Part shown: piece by piece, positions 19,159 to 27,898 of the stretch | Layout of the letters: each line of letters starts with the position of its first letter | Numbering within the stretch: position 1 is the first letter of the stretch | From: Polaromonas sp. P2-4 | GTDB lineage: Bacteria > Pseudomonadota > Gammaproteobacteria > Burkholderiales > Burkholderiaceae_C | NCBI GenBank assembly: GCA_024703855.1 | Contig: CP087965.1 | Coordinates: 4,022,001 to 4,086,000 of the forward strand | Length of the DNA: 64,000 bases | Direction: 5' to 3' | Translations under genes and position numbers: made by a program | The notes under the pieces: model-generated | Told to the model about the DNA's origin: nothing | What the model saw: the letters and a program-made list of their open reading frames with translations, nothing else | Database searches by the model: none

Positions 19159-20077
19159 CATATAAAAGACATTGACCTGAATCTGCTGCGGCTGTTTGAC
19201 GCGGTCTACCGCACCCGCAACGTCAGCCGCGCGGCCGAGCTGCTGGACCTCACACAGCCCGCCGCCAGCCAGGGGCTGACGCGGCTGCGGCTGCTGATCA
19301 AGGACCCGCTTTTCGTGCGGGCCGGCGGCGGCGTGCAACCCACCCCCAAGGCCGACCGGCTGGCCGACGCGGTGCGCAGCGCCCTGGCCATGCTGGAGCA
19401 GGCGCTCAATGAGTCGGCGCTGTTTGAACCGCTGCAGTCGCGCAAGGTCTTTCGCATTCACATGAGCGACATTGGCGAGGGCCGTTTTTTGCCGGACCTG
19501 ATGGTGGCGCTGCGCCGGCTTGCGCCGGGCGTGCGTCTGGAAACTTCGCCGGTGGCCAGCAGCGAGATTGCCCAAACACTGGACAGCGGGCGCATAGACT
19601 TTGCGTTTGGTTTTTTGCCTACGGTCAAGGACACGCAGCGTGTGGAGCTGCTGAAAGACCGCTATATCGTGCTGCTGCGCGGGCCACCCCTTCATCAAAC
19701 GGCGCCGCAGCGGTCAGGCGCTGCTAGATGATTTGCACCAGCTGGAGTTTGTGGCGGTGCGCACGCATTCCGACACGCTGCGCATCCTGCAGCTGCTGCA
19801 GTTGGAAGACCGGCTGCGCCTGACCACCGAACACTTCATGGTGCTGCCGTCGATCGTCAAGGCGACAGACCTGGGAGTGGTGATGCCGCGCAACATCGTG
19901 AAAATCTTTGCCACGAGCGGCGGCTACGCCATCATCGAGCCACCGTTTCCGCTGCATGACTTCACGGTGTCGCTGCACTGGAGCAAACGCTTTGAGTCTG
20001 ATCCTGGCAATCGCTGGATGCGGGGAGTGATTGAGCAGTTGTTCCGCGAGACGGGGACCCAAGTGAGCTTGCCATGA
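19156..20077 (+). CDS. LysR-family regulator of the benzoylformate cluster (one frameshift)
   Basis: About 306 residues when corrected. The start is the ATG at 19156 (MHIKDIDLNLLRLFDAVYRT). The DNA-binding domain is VSRAAELLDLTQPAASQGLT, and the NodD/NahR-like PLFVRAGGGVQPTPKA follows. The frame changes near 19684 (CGCGGGCCACC has one extra G), after which HPFIKRR leads through the effector domain to SLP at the end. It is divergent from mdlC, the usual arrangement for an activator of an aromatic-acid pathway. Its last codon overlaps the start of the histidine kinase gene. Confidence 0.82.
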
Positions 20078-21459
20078 GTCAAAACTTAAAAGCAGTCCTG
20101 AGGCCGAATATTTCACGGTTCGCCCTGGGAATCGGCCTACTCTACGCCGCGCTTGGCGTTCTATGGATTCTCGCTTCGGACACTTTTGTCACGTCCATCT
20201 CTGACAACCCTGCCTGGATGGTCACGGCCCAGCGCTACAAGGGCGTCTTATATGTGTTGAGTACCTCTCTTGGCCTGATTTTTCTGGTCAACGCAGGCTA
20301 CAGGCGGATCTTCGATGCGCTCAACCGGGCCGAGGCCATGGAGCTGCATGCCCGCGACCTGTTCCTGCAGCATCCCAAGCCGATGTGGGTGTACGACCAG
20401 GAAACGCTCGCTTTCCTGGCCGTGAACGAGGCCGCCACGCGGTACTACGGGTATTCGCGCGAGGAGTTCCTGCAGATGCACCTGAGCGACTTACGCCCGG
20501 CAGAGGACCTGCCGCTGCTGCTCGCGCACAGGCTGGACGCCGTGGAGGGTCATCACGACATGGGTGTGGTGCGGCACCGCAAGAAGTCCAGTGAGCTCGT
20601 CTTTGTCCACCTCACCTTGCATACGGTGCAGTTCCTGCAGCGCAAGGCGGCCATGGTGATGGCCATTGACGTCACGGCGGCAAAGGAACACGAGGCCCAG
20701 CGTGCGGCGAACCAGTTTGAGCTGGAGCGGCTGGTGGCGGAGCGAACGGCCGAGCTGGTGCGCGTCAATGCGGAGCTCGACGCGTTTGCAAGAACTGTCG
20801 CGCACGACCTGAAGTCACCTTTGGTCTCCGTCGTCGGGTTCACGCAGATTCTTCAGAAACGGTATGCCGCTGTGCTGAGCGAGGACGGTGCCAAATTAAC
20901 CGCCCGAATCGAGCGTTCGGCCAAGCAGATGGCCAGTCTTGTCAATAACCTGCTGTCCCTGTCGCGAGTGTCCACGACGGTGCTGAACATCGGGGACGTG
21001 GACCTTGTCCCTGTCGCGCAGGACATCATGGAGGAGCTTCAGGAGCAGGAGCCACACCGCAAGGTGCGCTTTGAAGCGCCCGCATCGCTGCATGTCCGCG
21101 CAGACGCTGGCCTGGTGCGCCCGCTGCTGGCCAACCTGCTGGGCAACGCCTGGAAATTCACCGGCAAGCGTGACGATGCGCATGTTCAGCTGCTGGTGGA
21201 CGCGGAGGCGGCCGAAGTGATCGTTCGGGTTCAGGACAATGGCGTTGGTTTCGATGCTCGGAATACCGAACTGCTGTTCAAGCCCTTTCAACGCTTCCAT
21301 ACACTGAGCGAGTTCAGCGGAACCGGGATTGGGCTGACGACCTGCCAGCGCATCATCGCCCGGCATCACGGAAGGATCTGGGTGGAATCGACGCCGGGTG
21401 AAGGTACATCGGTCTTCGTCACTTTTGCGCCGGCGCTGAAACAGGGATCTGTTGGGTGA
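20074..21459 (+). CDS. PAS-domain membrane sensor histidine kinase
   Basis: Intact, 461 residues. Two N-terminal membrane segments (residues about 15-35 and 58-76) have a short periplasmic loop between them. A PAS domain follows at about 95-205 (PKPMWVYDQETLAFLAVNEA, then YGYSREEFLQMHLSDL). A coiled linker leads to the HisKA site FARTVAHDLKSPLVSVVGF with the phosphorylated His. The ATPase part has PLLANLLGNAWKFTG (N box), VQDNGVGFDAR and FSGTGIGLTTCQRII. No response regulator is next to it. It overlaps the LysR stop (ATGA), which suggests translational coupling. Confidence 0.9.
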   Translation: MSQNLKAVLRPNISRFALGIGLLYAALGVLWILASDTFVTSISDNPAWMVTAQRYKGVLYVLSTSLGLIFLVNAGYRRIFDALNRAEAMELHARDLFLQHPKPMWVYDQETLAFLAVNEAATRYYGYSREEFLQMHLSDLRPAEDLPLLLAHRLDAVEGHHDMGVVRHRKKSSELVFVHLTLHTVQFLQRKAAMVMAIDVTAAKEHEAQRAANQFELERLVAERTAELVRVNAELDAFARTVAHDLKSPLVSVVGFTQILQKRYAAVLSEDGAKLTARIERSAKQMASLVNNLLSLSRVSTTVLNIGDVDLVPVAQDIMEELQEQEPHRKVRFEAPASLHVRADAGLVRPLLANLLGNAWKFTGKRDDAHVQLLVDAEAAEVIVRVQDNGVGFDARNTELLFKPFQRFHTLSEFSGTGIGLTTCQRIIARHHGRIWVESTPGEGTSVFVTFAPALKQGSVG

Positions 21460-21498
21460 TGGGCTGTGGGCTCACGATTGATCTACGTGGCGGCTTCG

Positions 21499-21588
21499 TG
21501 GCGTCGCTGCACTGGAGCAAACGGTTTGAGGCTGATCCCGGGCAACCGCTGGCTGCGCGGTGTGATTGAAGAGTTATTCAGGGAATAG
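21499..21588 (+). pseudogene. Duplicated tail of a LysR gene
   Basis: The DNA closely repeats the last ~85 bases of the LysR gene before the kinase (about 19965-20060). It encodes LHWSKRFE, then PGNRWLRGVIEELFRE and a stop, with one extra G breaking the frame. No other part of a LysR gene is present. It looks like the stump of a deleted second copy. Confidence 0.6.
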
Positions 21589-21723
21589 GGCGGCGGCGAA
21601 CTCGCCCCTGTAACCCCGCCTGAACTCAAACTCGTAGTCATCGACGTCAAGCCCTGGGGTAACGAAGGTAACAACGACAAAGGGGTGTCCCTAGGTCGAT
21701 AACAAGATGGTTGCCTGCGGTCT

Positions 21724-22176
21724 TTAAAACAGCCAGGGTAAAAAACGTTTGCTTCTAAGGGTGTAGGCGGCATACCCGGGATGCTGCTTGCGCATCAAGT
21801 GCTCCTCTAGTGTTGATTTCATGAACAGGACAATTGCCAGCACTGACCATGTACCCCACCCTATGAAGGTGCTGGACGTCCACGCCAGCGCTCCCGCGCC
21901 CATAAGCACCGACGTGTACATGGGATGGCGAATCCACCGATACGGACCGGTGGTAACCATAACGCCCCGAACCTTGGGCGCAGGGCTGATGTTGAAGTTC
22001 CCCGGCCTGTTGTGAACAAGCGCCCACGTGACGAGCGCGGCAGATATCCCCGCCACCATCAACGCGCCTGCGGGAATGTTGCCATGCACGACATTCCGTG
22101 CCGCCAACGCTGCCAGCACAAAAAGCAGGCCAAATTGCAGAGCCACCAACAAATTACCCATCAGATGTCGATTCAA
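21724..22176 (-). CDS. Isoprenylcysteine carboxyl methyltransferase-like membrane methyltransferase
   Basis: Intact, 150 residues with four or five membrane segments. The C-terminal half has TTGPYRWIRHPMYTSVLMGA and EEHLMRKQHPGYAAYTLRSK, the RHPxY and EE signatures of the ICMT/PEMT family of SAM-dependent integral membrane methyltransferases. Bacterial members act on varied substrates, so the reaction is unknown. It is flanked by remnants on both sides, and no operon partner is visible. Confidence 0.75.
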   Translation of the reverse strand: MNRHLMGNLLVALQFGLLFVLAALAARNVVHGNIPAGALMVAGISAALVTWALVHNRPGNFNISPAPKVRGVMVTTGPYRWIRHPMYTSVLMGAGALAWTSSTFIGWGTWSVLAIVLFMKSTLEEHLMRKQHPGYAAYTLRSKRFLPWLF

Positions 22177-22523
22177 AGCGGATTACAGCAGCATGTTCGC
22201 ACTTTTCAGCTGAAAGATGCAACGAGGTATGCCGGGTAGCGCAGGCAAACCCCAACTCCATCTTGAACTACCGTTTTGGGCCCACTGGAGACATTCGCAT
22301 CTACGATCAAGCTGCTCCAAAGCTGCCATTCATGTCAGGCAATTTGCGAGTGGGAGTGACCGTTTCAGCGATCGCAAATATCGATGGCATCCGGCAAGTG
22401 TCCCCCCGTGCCAATATGACCTGCTACACCTACCCCAGATAGATCAGTGAGCAACGAGGTAGGTATGACCATGAACCATCAACCCAAGGCAGCGATGAAT
22501 GCAGCGAACACTATGCCCGATCC
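22177..22523. other. Intergenic region with a possible hypothetical protein stump
   Basis: On the plus strand an open frame ends at 22442 with text such as LNYRFGPTGDIRIYDQAAP and MTCYTYPR. It could be the tail of a small secreted protein, but there is no convincing start. I recognise no family. The rest of the region shows nothing. Confidence 0.3.
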
Positions 22524-22882
22524 GGCCGCATCGCAAGCTACGCCACCTCCGGTCTGGACCCCGCCTACATGGGTATGGGCCCGGTGCCCGCGTCCACCAA
22601 GGCGCTGCAGCGCGCGGGCTGGAAGCCGGCCGACCTCGACCTGCTGGAGATCAACGAAGCCTTTGCCGCCCAGGCCTGCGCCGTGAACCAGGAAATGGGC
22701 TGGGACACCAGCAAGGTCAACGTCAATGGCGGCGCGATCGCCATCGGTCACCCGGATTGGTGCATCGGGCTGCCGCATTTTGGTGACGCTGCTGCACGAA
22801 ATGCAGCGCCGCGAGCCAAGAAGGGCATCGCGTCGCTGTGCGTCGGCGGTGGCATGGGAGTTGCCCTAACGATCGAGCGCTG
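22524..22882 (+). pseudogene. phaA: C-terminal third of acetyl-CoA acetyltransferase (phaA remnant)
   Basis: The text runs GMGPVPASTKALQRAGWKP, LLEINEAFAAQACAVNQEMG and VNVNGGAIAIGHP, and ends ASLCVGGGMGVALTIER. These are the C-terminal thiolase motifs with the histidine and second cysteine. The N-terminal two thirds, including the acyl-accepting cysteine, are missing; upstream DNA does not match. A local scramble after GHP (two small indels) also hides the IGASGCRILVTLLHEMQRR stretch. It lies 138 bases before phaB, its normal partner in polyhydroxybutyrate synthesis. Confidence 0.85.
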
Positions 22883-23020
22883 ATTTCGCGTGGACAATGG
22901 CTGGAACACAGTGATTCCGTTTTCTGCCTCGGCAGACTGTGTTTCAGGCCGTCAGTCTTTGCAAATTGGGCTTAGTGCGCTATTAAATTTGTAGCATTGA
23001 TAACCAAACAGGAGAGCATC

Positions 23021-23757
23021 ATGAGTCAGAAAATCGCCTACGTCACCGGTGGCATGGGTGGTATCGGTACCGCCATCTGCCAGCGTCTGCACAAAGAAGG
23101 ATTCAAGGTCATCGCGGGCTGCGGCCCCACGCGTGACCACGCCAAATGGCTGGGTGAGCAGCAGGCTTTGGGCTACAGCTTCCATGCCTCGGTGGGCAAC
23201 GTGGCTGACTGGGATTCCACGGTGGAAGCGTTTACCAAGACCAAGGCCGAGCATGGCCCGATTGATGTGCTGGTCAACAATGCCGGCATCACGCGCGACC
23301 GCATGTTCCTGAAAATGACCCGTGAAGAGTGGGACGACGTGATCGAAACCAACCTCAACAGTATGTTCAACGTCACCAAGCAGGTGGTGGGCGACATGGT
23401 GGAAAAGGCTGGGGCCGCATCATCAACATCAGTTCGGTCAACGGCGAGAAGGGCCAGGCCGGCCAGACCAACTACTCCGCCGCCAAGGCCGGCATGCACG
23501 GCTTTACCATGGCGCTGGCGCAGGAGCTGGCCACCAAGGGCGTGACGGTCAACACCGTGAGCCCCGGCTACATCGGCACCGACATGGTCAAGGCGATCCG
23601 TCCCGACGTGCTGGAGAAGATCGTCGCCACCGTGCCCGTCAAGCGCCTGGGCGAACCCAGCGAAATCGCCTCCATCATTGCCTGGCTGGCCTCGGACGAG
23701 GCCGGCTACTCCACCGGGGCGGACTTCTCGGTGAATGGCGGCTTGCACATGGGCTGA
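23021..23757 (+). CDS. phaB: Acetoacetyl-CoA reductase PhaB (one frameshift)
   Basis: About 245 residues when corrected. An AGGAGA leader precedes the ATG at 23021. AYVTGGMGGIGTAICQRLH is the NADPH-binding glycine motif, and VLVNNAGITRDRMFLKMT follows. The Ser-Tyr-Lys triad is in INISSVNGEKGQAGQTNYSA and AAKAG. The frame breaks near 23410, where GGAAAAGGCTGGGG should be GGAAAAGGGCTGGGG; one G is missing. PhaB reduces acetoacetyl-CoA to (R)-3-hydroxybutyryl-CoA for polyhydroxybutyrate. A strong terminator follows. Confidence 0.9.
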
Positions 23758-23781
23758 TCCGGCGGCCGGACTGCCTCGCAG

Positions 23782-23818
23782 CAACTCAAAAAACCCGCCG
23801 CCGGCGGGTTTTTTGTTG
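23782..23818. terminator. Rho-independent terminator after phaB
   Basis: AAAAAACCCGCCG is followed at once by CCGGCGGGTTTTTT, a GC stem with A and T runs on either side; outer CAAC and GTTG also pair. It works for phaB and, by symmetry, could stop transcripts arriving from the other side. Confidence 0.85.
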
Positions 23819-24038
23819 ACGGTACTGCGGCCCGGCACAGGCCGAAACCCAAGCTATTTCCAGCACGCCGGAAGACAACTCGGCGGGCGACACGCTGCAG
23901 ATCCTGCTGCCAACCACCACGAACTGCACGATGCGGACCTGGTGGTGCGCCCGGCACTGGTCGGGGTCAAGAGCGCCGACTTTACTGCCAAGCGGCGCGC
24001 CATCGAGGCCGGGCGGCTGGCGAGTCAAGCCCCAAAAA

Positions 24039-24624
24039 TTAACGCTTCTTGGTGACGTTCACAGCGGTGGTGGCAACCGTGTTGAAGTTGGCTTCGGCGA
24101 CTTCGCCAGCCTGCTTCACGGCCTTTTGCACGGACTCGAAAGCGTTGTTGGCGGCAGTGACAGCGCTTTTCAGCACAGCCACTGCGGTGTCAGTACCGGC
24201 GGGAGCATTCTTGGCGGCGTTGGCCCACAGAGCGACAAACCTCTTCTGGGCTTCAGCGGCGTTAGCTTCAAAAGCCTTGCCGAACTCGGCAAACCTCTTC
24301 TGGACTTCAGCGGCCTCAGCTTCAAAAGCCTTGCCGAACTCGGCACCGGTGCCCAGAAGCGATGTCATACAGGTGACGGCTGTGGGCGGCGGTTTTCTCG
24401 GCCAGGGGCTGGATCAGGCCGGCTTGCAGGGCCAGCAGTTCTTGCGCATCCTTCACGCTCAGCAGGGCTTGCGTGTGGCTGGCGACGTCCGACAGGGCGG
24501 CCTTGGAAGCGGTCACGTTCAGTTCGACCAGTTTTTCCACGCCTTCAAACGCCTTGTTGCTCAGGCCAAACAGGGTTTCGACATTGGCTTTCTGGGCGGC
24601 CAGGATTTGTTCAGCAGTCAGCAT
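24039..24624 (-). CDS. phaP: Phasin (PHA granule-associated protein; one frameshift)
   Basis: About 195 residues when joined. It starts MLTAEQILAAQKANVETLFG, typical of phasins that coat polyhydroxyalkanoate granules, and is helix-rich with many Ala, Glu and Lys. The frame shifts near 24355 (coding strand TCTGGGCACC, one G extra) and continues TGAEFGKAFEAEAAEVQKRF. The middle has an 18-residue duplication (24238-24345). It ends with ATTAVNVTKKR. It is convergent with phaB, which supports a polyhydroxybutyrate locus. Confidence 0.85.
24238..24345 (-). repeat. Tandem 54-bp duplication inside the phasin gene
   Basis: Two adjacent 54-base units (24238-24291 and 24292-24345) differ at only a few positions. 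They add 18 residues (KRFxxFGKAFEAxAAExQ-like) without breaking the frame, so the amphipathic helix is lengthened by about five turns. Confidence 0.75.
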
Positions 24625-24770
24625 TGCTGTTTCTCCAATTAAAGTTGTGGTGGATCAATTCATCTGCTCTGCTGGCCCTCGCCTGATTTTTGTTGCAGTG
24701 CAGGTTTTTGTGAGGAATTCGGCGTCTTGCTTTGCAACATCGCTCACTCCGTCCGAGCGACCGAAGATAC

Positions 24771-24798
24771 CTCAATAAGCTAGGCTCAATAAGCTAGG
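24771..24798. promoter_or_regulatory. Tandem 14-mer and TGCAGTGCA motif upstream of phasin
   Basis: CTCAATAAGCTAGG occurs twice in a row at 24771-24784 and 24785-24798. A palindromic TGCAGTGCA lies at about 24693-24701, between it and the phasin start. PhaR regulators bind TGC/GCA-rich sites upstream of phasin genes, so these may be control elements, although no phaR is seen. Confidence 0.35.
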
Positions 24799-24847
24799 GT
24801 TTTCCATCCATTTTGTAACTCACTGTAGCTCCGGTGCCAAGGCCCTG

Positions 24848-25165
24848 TCACCACTTGCCTTTGGGCAGCTGCGCCCGAGCGAATGCGGTGGTGCGGTTGG
24901 CGCGCTGGGCGAAATCGATGGCGCTCAGGCCTTGCTGGTTCCTGAGCGACGGGTCCGCGCCTTCCTCGAGCAGCAGTTTGTCGGCGCCAGCCGTGCCTGC
25001 AGCCGGCCGGCGGCCATCGCGAGCGGCGTGGCGCCGTTGGACGACTCGGTATCGCTGTTGGCGTGGTGCTCCAGCAGCATGCGCATCATGGCGACGTGGC
25101 CGTGCGTTGCCGCGTAATGCAGTGGGCGCGCGCCATAGCGGCCATTGCGACCCCCAAAATTTTCG
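24848..25165 (-). pseudogene. Ankyrin-repeat protein fragment
   Basis: Minus-strand text contains ARPLHYAATHGHVAMMRMLL, EHHANSDTESSNGATPLAMA and (after a frame change) LLLEEGADPSLRNQQGLSAI, three ankyrin repeats. A basic tail then ends at 24848. The 5' part is missing, and the sequence stops abruptly at about 25165 beside repeat-flanked DNA. It was probably a short secreted ankyrin protein that has been cut. Confidence 0.65.
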
Positions 25166-25220
25166 ATGCAAGCTGCTGCTTCGGCGACAGTATTTCGCCG
25201 AGTCGATCGACGGCCGCCGA

Positions 25221-25268
25221 CCAACTCCGGTCATCCGGGCGTGTGCATCAAGGGGCAGGTCAAGACTG
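25221..25268 (+). repeat. 48-bp direct repeat, copy 1
   Basis: This copy differs from 26025-26072 at 5 of 48 positions. The pair brackets the hypothetical gene at 25341-26012. The nature is unknown. Confidence 0.65.
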
Positions 25269-25340
25269 ACTGCCGACATAGGGCTCTCCGAAATGATCGC
25301 TCCATACCCGCCATTGACATCAGCAACTTGACCCCATCTA

Positions 25341-26012
25341 TCAGTGGCCCCAGTCGGGAACAGGCTTACCAGCGGGACCGGCGTGGTGGAACTTCACCTC
25401 CGTCGGACCCCACCCATTCATTTCCACGATCGCGTGCTCCCCGCCTACGAGAACGATGCGGTGAGTTTCGAGTAGGTTCCAAATGCGCTGGATCCACTCC
25501 TTGGGATGCGCCTTGAGATCTGGGGCCGGCATCTCAGCGAACGGGTTAGGCACATGCATGTAGTGCCCGCAAGCCTCGTACAGCGGCTCAAAGTCGGCTA
25601 GTTGGAAATAGTCATCCAGCGACTTGTCGTGGCTGGCCACGATGACGCCGTTCACTTTCGTCAAAGCGACCGGAACTGGGAAGAACTCCGGATTCTGCTC
25701 CTGGACTCTGGGAAGGAATTTTTTGGCGTATTGAAGCTTGCCAAGATCATTGATCGCGTTAGTCATGATCTGCTCGTTCGCCACCAGCGATGCGTACGCA
25801 ATCAACTCAAGCACTTTGCGCATGCTGAGCATCGCCGACTCGATCTCGTAAAGGATGGAGGCGTCGTAATTCCCGGGCTTATCCGGGAGGTTGATCGTGG
25901 CCATCCTTCTCAGGCGTGCCTTAATCCCAACCATCATCCGGCAGTACAGGGGGCCAGCTTCGTGCGCGTTCATATCCCGAGATCCCTTTGGAGGCATCAA
26001 TTCTCGCATCAA
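25341..26012 (-). CDS. Hypothetical protein of the accessory region
   Basis: About 223 residues, intact; I do not recognise the family. It is soluble, with no signal peptide or membrane segment. A charged N-terminal part (MVGIKARLRRMATINLPDKP) is followed by a helix-rich stretch (ILYEIESAMLSMRKVLELIA) and an acidic end with LETHRIVLVGGEHAIVEMNG. An in-frame Met several codons in is an alternative start. It is bracketed by two 48-bp direct repeats and lies between the ankyrin fragment and a uracil-DNA glycosylase, so it may have arrived as a unit. Confidence 0.6.
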   Translation of the reverse strand: MMRELMPPKGSRDMNAHEAGPLYCRMMVGIKARLRRMATINLPDKPGNYDASILYEIESAMLSMRKVLELIAYASLVANEQIMTNAINDLGKLQYAKKFLPRVQEQNPEFFPVPVALTKVNGVIVASHDKSLDDYFQLADFEPLYEACGHYMHVPNPFAEMPAPDLKAHPKEWIQRIWNLLETHRIVLVGGEHAIVEMNGWGPTEVKFHHAGPAGKPVPDWGH

Positions 26013-26024
26013 GTCCGCTTTCGG

Positions 26025-26072
26025 CCAACTCCGGTCATCCGAGCCTGAGCATCGAGGGGCTGGTCAAGACTG
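26025..26072 (+). repeat. 48-bp direct repeat, copy 2
   Basis: Same orientation as copy 1 at 25221-25268, about 800 bases apart, 43 of 48 bases equal. Confidence 0.65.
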
Positions 26073-26267
26073 GGACCGGCCATTCGCCAAAATTGGCGGG
26101 CACCCAAGGCAAGATCCAAAGCTGCCCTTCGCTTGGGCAAGAAGCTGACATTCGCTGCCGGTGCTTGGAACTCGGGATCTGTCATTCGACTTGGGATGTC
26201 AGTTTTTCCGTTTGACCAGCTCTTGTGCAGCGTTTGGAGTCATTCAAAGAATCACACAGCATGACTT

Positions 26268-26951
26268 ATGATGAGGCGTCTTTGGGTCTATGACCACATA
26301 CCTTTATTGCGACTTGAAGTGGCGTTGGATTGCATGACTGTTCCGACACGAGATTTCAGATTAAACGAACTGCGTGTTCGACACGATATTGAGTGTTTGC
26401 ACTGCACAACGAGCGGCTCTAACCACCAAACAGTATGGGGCGAAGGGCGCGCCGATCCCGATATATTTTTTGTTGGCGAAGCCCCTGGGAAAGAAGAAAA
26501 CAAGTTTGGCAGACCGTTTGTTGGTCAAGCAGGGCAATTGCTTAGCGCGATCTTTCATGAGATCGGGCTTTGCAGTGAACATTGTTATATTGCAAACGTT
26601 ATAAAGAGAAGACCTCCCAGCAATCGCACACCGTTACCCGACGAGATTGCCAAGTGTGGGCCTTACCTTATTGAGCAAATCTTAACCGTTCAACCCAAAG
26701 TGATAGTGGCGTTAGGTGGTACGGCGACAAAGTTCTTGCTTGGCACGGAAACCGGAATTACTCGGTTGCGCGGTGTTTGGGCTTCTTGGACCCATCCCAA
26801 ATTGATCAATCGGAGTTCCGTACCTTTATTGCCCACGTTTCATCCATCCTACATTTTGTGGAAACCCGAAAGCCAAAGAAGAAATCAACTAGTCTCTGAT
26901 ATTAGGATGGCCGTAAATCGATCTCGCAAAACTCCGATCTTTATGTATTGA
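26268..26951 (+). CDS. Family 4-like uracil-DNA glycosylase with an altered iron-sulfur site
   Basis: Up to 227 residues; the ATG at 26334 (MTVPTRDFRLNEL) is an alternative start. Motifs of family 4 UDG are clear: IFFVGEAPGKEENKFGRPFV, AGQLLSAIFHEIGL, PKVIVALGGTATKFLLG and LPTFHPSYIL. These enzymes remove uracil from DNA and normally hold a [4Fe-4S] cluster with four Cys. Here the N-terminal CLHC and the Cys of EIAKCGPYL remain. The Cys normally found in NVVKCRPP is Arg (NVIKRRPP), so one ligand is missing. Codon use is AT-richer than the core genes, consistent with transfer. Confidence 0.8.
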   Translation: MMRRLWVYDHIPLLRLEVALDCMTVPTRDFRLNELRVRHDIECLHCTTSGSNHQTVWGEGRADPDIFFVGEAPGKEENKFGRPFVGQAGQLLSAIFHEIGLCSEHCYIANVIKRRPPSNRTPLPDEIAKCGPYLIEQILTVQPKVIVALGGTATKFLLGTETGITRLRGVWASWTHPKLINRSSVPLLPTFHPSYILWKPESQRRNQLVSDIRMAVNRSRKTPIFMY

Positions 26952-27041
26952 CTCGGATTTCTGACGATCCGGCGAGACCATGACTGACTGAGCTTTAATT
27001 CCTACAAGCGTTATTTCGCCAACCAAAAAAAGGATCTGAAA

Positions 27042-27482
27042 TTGAAATCGAAATTCTCTATCGCAATAGTTCTTTTCGTGCTTGCTGTTCAAGCAAAAGC
27101 TGATGACCTTGTCACACGTTTTGGAGTGCTCTCGACTGATGCACGCCAAATGCTATTGTTCAACGGAAAGCCTGTACTGCCGGCAATTGAAGGCAATAAC
27201 AGCCTTACATTTATGGCTGTTTTCAGGTCTATTGATCCCGATTTTTGGCGGGATTCTGATGTCGTATTAATTCAGAATAATGGGGGAACTGCTTGCCCAG
27301 CGATGTACCACGTCGCGACAATTATGTCTTCCGGAATAAAAGTTACGCCAGAGTTTGGGACATGTAGCGACCTTATCGATTTCGCTAAAAATAAAAAGAA
27401 CTTACATTCGCTACCGAGAATGGATCGACTCGGCGCCATGACTTACTATAACTATGATCCCAAGACCCAAACCGTCAAATAG
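27042..27482 (+). CDS. Small secreted protein of unknown function
   Basis: About 146 residues from a TTG start at 27042, which is preferred because AGGATC lies just upstream and the product then opens with a signal peptide (KSKFSIAIVLFVLAVQAKAD). Two cysteines (in GGTACPAMYHV and EFGTCSDLIDF) could form a disulfide. The base composition is low in GC. No known family is recognised. It follows the glycosylase gene by about 90 bases in the same direction. Confidence 0.6.
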   Translation: MKSKFSIAIVLFVLAVQAKADDLVTRFGVLSTDARQMLLFNGKPVLPAIEGNNSLTFMAVFRSIDPDFWRDSDVVLIQNNGGTACPAMYHVATIMSSGIKVTPEFGTCSDLIDFAKNKKNLHSLPRMDRLGAMTYYNYDPKTQTVK

Positions 27483-27898
27483 GTAATGGGGCAAGCAGTC
27501 GCCCTACTAATAGCGTATCAAGCACGCCGCACAGGTGCGGGCGATTGGGGGAGTGAAACGACGTTTTGACGTTCAACTTTCTTTCTGTAAGTATCCCGGT
27601 CGATTTTCAAGTTGATGGCCACCCACAAATGGAGAGAAGGTCGACTCTCAGGAGGTTCGACCGGCAGCTGATAGTCTTACCTGGCATTCAAGCGAAATCT
27701 TGCAAAACACCCCGGCCACTGACTCTTGAAGACTGGGAAGCGACATAGAGACGGCGCAGTTGCTTTCTCCAAACCAGACGGTGCGCTAAACTCGTTGCGT
27801 GCATGACGGCAATGCCAATATTGAGGTTGCCGATTGTCGTGTTGGTGAGATGTTTTTCGCTGTTTTGATGGCATATCCCAATATTTTGACAACCCTCC
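27483..27898. other. Gap in the accessory region
   Basis: No gene is supported. A short GC stem (CCGCAC ... GTGCGG near 27528-27540) follows the secreted-protein gene and may stop transcription. The remaining DNA looks like degenerate remains. Confidence 0.4.

Noticed and set aside
22976..23000. CTATTAAATTTGTAGCATTG before phaB as a further copy of repeat family A
   Set aside because: Only about 20 bases resemble the repeat end; too short to call.
25221..26072. 48-bp direct repeats as integron attC sites
   Set aside because: They lack the mirrored core and inverse-core pattern of attC, and no integrase is present.
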